Positions 62,521 through 64,000 of a stretch of 64,000 nt of DNA are shown here, one piece after another. Source of the DNA: Terriglobia bacterium. GTDB lineage: Bacteria > Acidobacteriota > Terriglobia > Terriglobales > SCQP01. The notes under the pieces were generated by a model, which was not told where the DNA came from, did no database searches, and saw only the letters and a program-made list of their open reading frames with translations. Location: assembly GCA_021323595.1 (NCBI GenBank), contig JAJPKR010000052.1, forward strand, positions 1 through 64,000, written 5' to 3'. The translations under genes were made by a program, and so were the position numbers. Numbering within the stretch: position 1 is the first letter of the stretch; each line of letters starts with the position of its first letter.

Positions 62521-63183
62521 TCAGGCGCGCCCGTAAATCGGTATCACCGCGCCGTTGATCTCGCCGGCCTCGTCCGAGGCCAGCCACACCAGCAGATCGG
62601 CGATCGCTTCCGGCTTCACCCAGCGCGTGGCGTCCGCCTGGGGCATGGCCGCGCGGTTCGCGGGCGTGTCAATGGTGCTCGGCAAAACCACGTTGGCGGT
62701 GATGCCGTGCTCGCGGCCTTCGAGCGCCAGCGTGCGCGTCAGCGCGATCAACGCCGCCTTGGAGACGCCGTAGGCGGCGAAGTTCGCCGCCGCCTCGACC
62801 CCCGTGCGCGATCCCACCGTCAGGATGCGCCCCCGGCCCGCCGCCTTCATCGCCGGCAGCACCGCCCGGCAGAGATAAAACGCCGCGTTCAAATTCAGGT
62901 CGAGCATGCGCTGCCAGGTGGCGTCGTCGGTCGCCTCCACCGGCTGCCCGCCGGCAAATCCGCCCATCAGATGCACCAGCACATCCACCCGCCCCGCTTG
63001 CCGCAGCGCCTCGTCCACCGCCGCGCGCGCGCCCTCCGGCCGCGTCAAGTCCGCGCTCACGTAATTGCCCGCCCCGCGCGCCACGCCAACGACCGTGAAT
63101 CCGGCCCGGGGAAACGCGCGCGTTACGGCCCCGCCCAGCCCGCCGCTCACGCCGCTGATCAACGCTACCCGCCCGGCATTCAT
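62521..63183 (-). CDS. Short-chain dehydrogenase/reductase
   Basis: 220 residues, classical SDR: SGVSGGLGGAV near the N-terminus (GxxxGxG), the NNA-like MLDLNLNAAFYLC, GSRTGVEAAANFAAYGVSKAAL (catalytic Ser-Tyr-Lys) and TIDTPANR. The substrate is not predictable. ATG 63183 overlaps the upstream gene's stop by ATGA, so the two are one transcription unit. Confidence 0.9.
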   Translation of the reverse strand: MNAGRVALISGVSGGLGGAVTRAFPRAGFTVVGVARGAGNYVSADLTRPEGARAAVDEALRQAGRVDVLVHLMGGFAGGQPVEATDDATWQRMLDLNLNAAFYLCRAVLPAMKAAGRGRILTVGSRTGVEAAANFAAYGVSKAALIALTRTLALEGREHGITANVVLPSTIDTPANRAAMPQADATRWVKPEAIADLLVWLASDEAGEINGAVIPIYGRA

Positions 63184-64000
63184 CGCTGCTGCGATTGTAC
63201 CTGCGCCGCCCCGCCCGCCGCCTCCGCTCCCGCCGCGGGAAAGCTCAGCATCCGCGTATCGCCCATCGGCACCAACACCAGCGAACAGGTCGGCTTCGCG
63301 TGCAGCAACGGAACGGATTCACAACTCAAAAGGCCTTGTGCGATCAAGGGCGCGTGCCCGCCGCCGGGCAGCCCCGCCAGCTTCAGCGCCGCGCCCTCGA
63401 CGTGCGCCAACGCCGGCCGCAACGAAGCATCGCCCGTAACCCACTGCGCCGCGCCGATGCGCAACGGCCCCTGTCCGTCGGCGCCGGCGTCCAAACGCAG
63501 CAAGAGCTCCGCGCTCCCGTCCGCTTTCGGTGGCGCGGGAAAATTGAGCGTGCGCAAATTCTGCAAATCCATACGATGCCGCGATTCGGCCCCGCTGACC
63601 GCCTCCGCGCCGATCAGCCCTTCCAGCACCTGCTGGTCCGCGTGGAACTGGTCCGTGCGCGACGCCAGGATGCCGGCGGCCGATTTGGGCACCTTCACCT
63701 TCGCCAACGCTGCGGGATCGATCCTCCCCATCGGAGCTTCTTGCGCCACGATCTGCGCGTAAATCGCGGCCGCTTCGCGCTTATGCCCCAGCTTTGCCTC
63801 CGCCTCCCCCAGCGCCCGCCCCGTCTCTTTCTGCTCCATCAACTCCCAGCTCGCGCGCAAATAGGGAATCGCCCCTTCTGTGTCGCCGAGTTGCAGCCGG
63901 GCCCTGCCGATCGCTTCCCACTCCATCACCAGCGTGCGGGTGAGCGTCAAATCGCGCGCCTGGAGCGGGGCCGCCGCGGCCGCGGCCAGCGCCTGCGCGG
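63180..64000 (-). CDS. TPR-containing protein, C-terminal part
   Basis: The reading frame is open across the right edge, giving at least 273 codons. It begins in TPR-like repeats (MEWEAIGRARLQLGDTEGAIPYLRASWELME, KLGHKREAAAIYAQIVAQE) and then has a ~150-residue beta-rich domain with FPAPPKADGSAELLLRLDAG and SVPLLHAKPTCSLVLVPMGDTRML. The N-terminus is missing. The function is unknown; the ATGA junction links it to the SDR gene. Confidence 0.7.
   Translation of the reverse strand, partial: AQALAAAAAAPLQARDLTLTRTLVMEWEAIGRARLQLGDTEGAIPYLRASWELMEQKETGRALGEAEAKLGHKREAAAIYAQIVAQEAPMGRIDPAALAKVKVPKSAAGILASRTDQFHADQQVLEGLIGAEAVSGAESRHRMDLQNLRTLNFPAPPKADGSAELLLRLDAGADGQGPLRIGAAQWVTGDASLRPALAHVEGAALKLAGLPGGGHAPLIAQGLLSCESVPLLHAKPTCSLVLVPMGDTRMLSFPAAGAEAAGGAAQVQSQQR

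Overview
The window is GC-rich bacterial chromosome, most likely from an Acidobacteriota member. The evidence is four FtsX/MacB-type permeases of the 'acidobacterial duplicated orphan permease' (ADOP) type without an ATPase, a complete alternative complex III (ActABCDEF) operon fused to an aa3-type oxidase operon, a TonB receptor with an N-terminal carboxypeptidase-regulatory-like domain, and a thr-tyr-thr-gly tRNA cluster leading into tuf. I see no transposase, integrase, phage gene or CRISPR array, so this looks like core chromosome with lineage-specific genes scattered through it. No species assignment is possible from the sequence alone.

Layout. 0-1.3 kb (minus): translation operon, promoter > tRNA-Thr(UGU) > tRNA-Tyr > a small membrane-protein ORF > tRNA-Thr(GGU) > tRNA-Gly(UCC) > tuf (running off the left edge). 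1.35-9.5 kb: M23 peptidase, inorganic pyrophosphatase, WalJ-like hydrolase, two plus-strand genes (unknown protein, FmdB zinc ribbon), a sigma-54 activator coupled to rsfS, a Cof-type HAD phosphatase, and a large M1-peptidase-like protein that has lost its zinc ligands. 9.8-22.9 kb (minus): one respiratory super-operon, actABCDEF, a diheme cytochrome c, coxB, coxA, cox11, a one-TM small protein and coxC, with most starts and stops overlapping. It encodes a quinol-to-oxygen chain: ActB/ActC/ActF oxidise quinol, ActA/ActE haems and the diheme cytochrome carry electrons, and CoxABC reduces oxygen. 23.4-28.9 kb: RRM protein, orphan gluconate-dehydrogenase-subunit-3-like protein, class-A-beta-lactamase-like serine hydrolase, unknown protein, TonB receptor. 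28.9-35.3 kb (plus): tsaD, DUF2071-like protein, alpha/beta hydrolase, DedA, metallo-beta-lactamase fold hydrolase, a tandem pair of paralogous membrane proteins, zinc-ribbon protein; then an amidohydrolase on the minus strand.

36.9-44.5 kb (plus): three tandem ADOP permeases. 44.6-48.6 kb: OsmC-like protein and trpC-trpF-trpB-trpA with overlapping junctions. 48.8-51.1 kb: divergent epimerase and membrane-anchored M23 peptidase. 51.2-56.8 kb: czcCBA-type heavy-metal RND efflux system, followed by a secreted unknown protein and a DUF5335-like protein. 58.3-60.8 kb: fourth ADOP. 60.9-64.0 kb (minus): CE15-like esterase, an SDR, and the C-terminal part of a TPR protein cut by the right edge.

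A recurring feature is initiation: several operon-first genes carry a TANNNT -10-like hexamer about 6-7 nt before the start codon and no Shine-Dalgarno, which suggests leaderless mRNAs, while other genes have strong AGGAGG-type sites. No single clearly undescribed system stands out. The best candidates are the tandem MSTVRNI membrane proteins, the zinc-less M1 pseudo-peptidase with a TPR tail, and the leaderless-start pattern.
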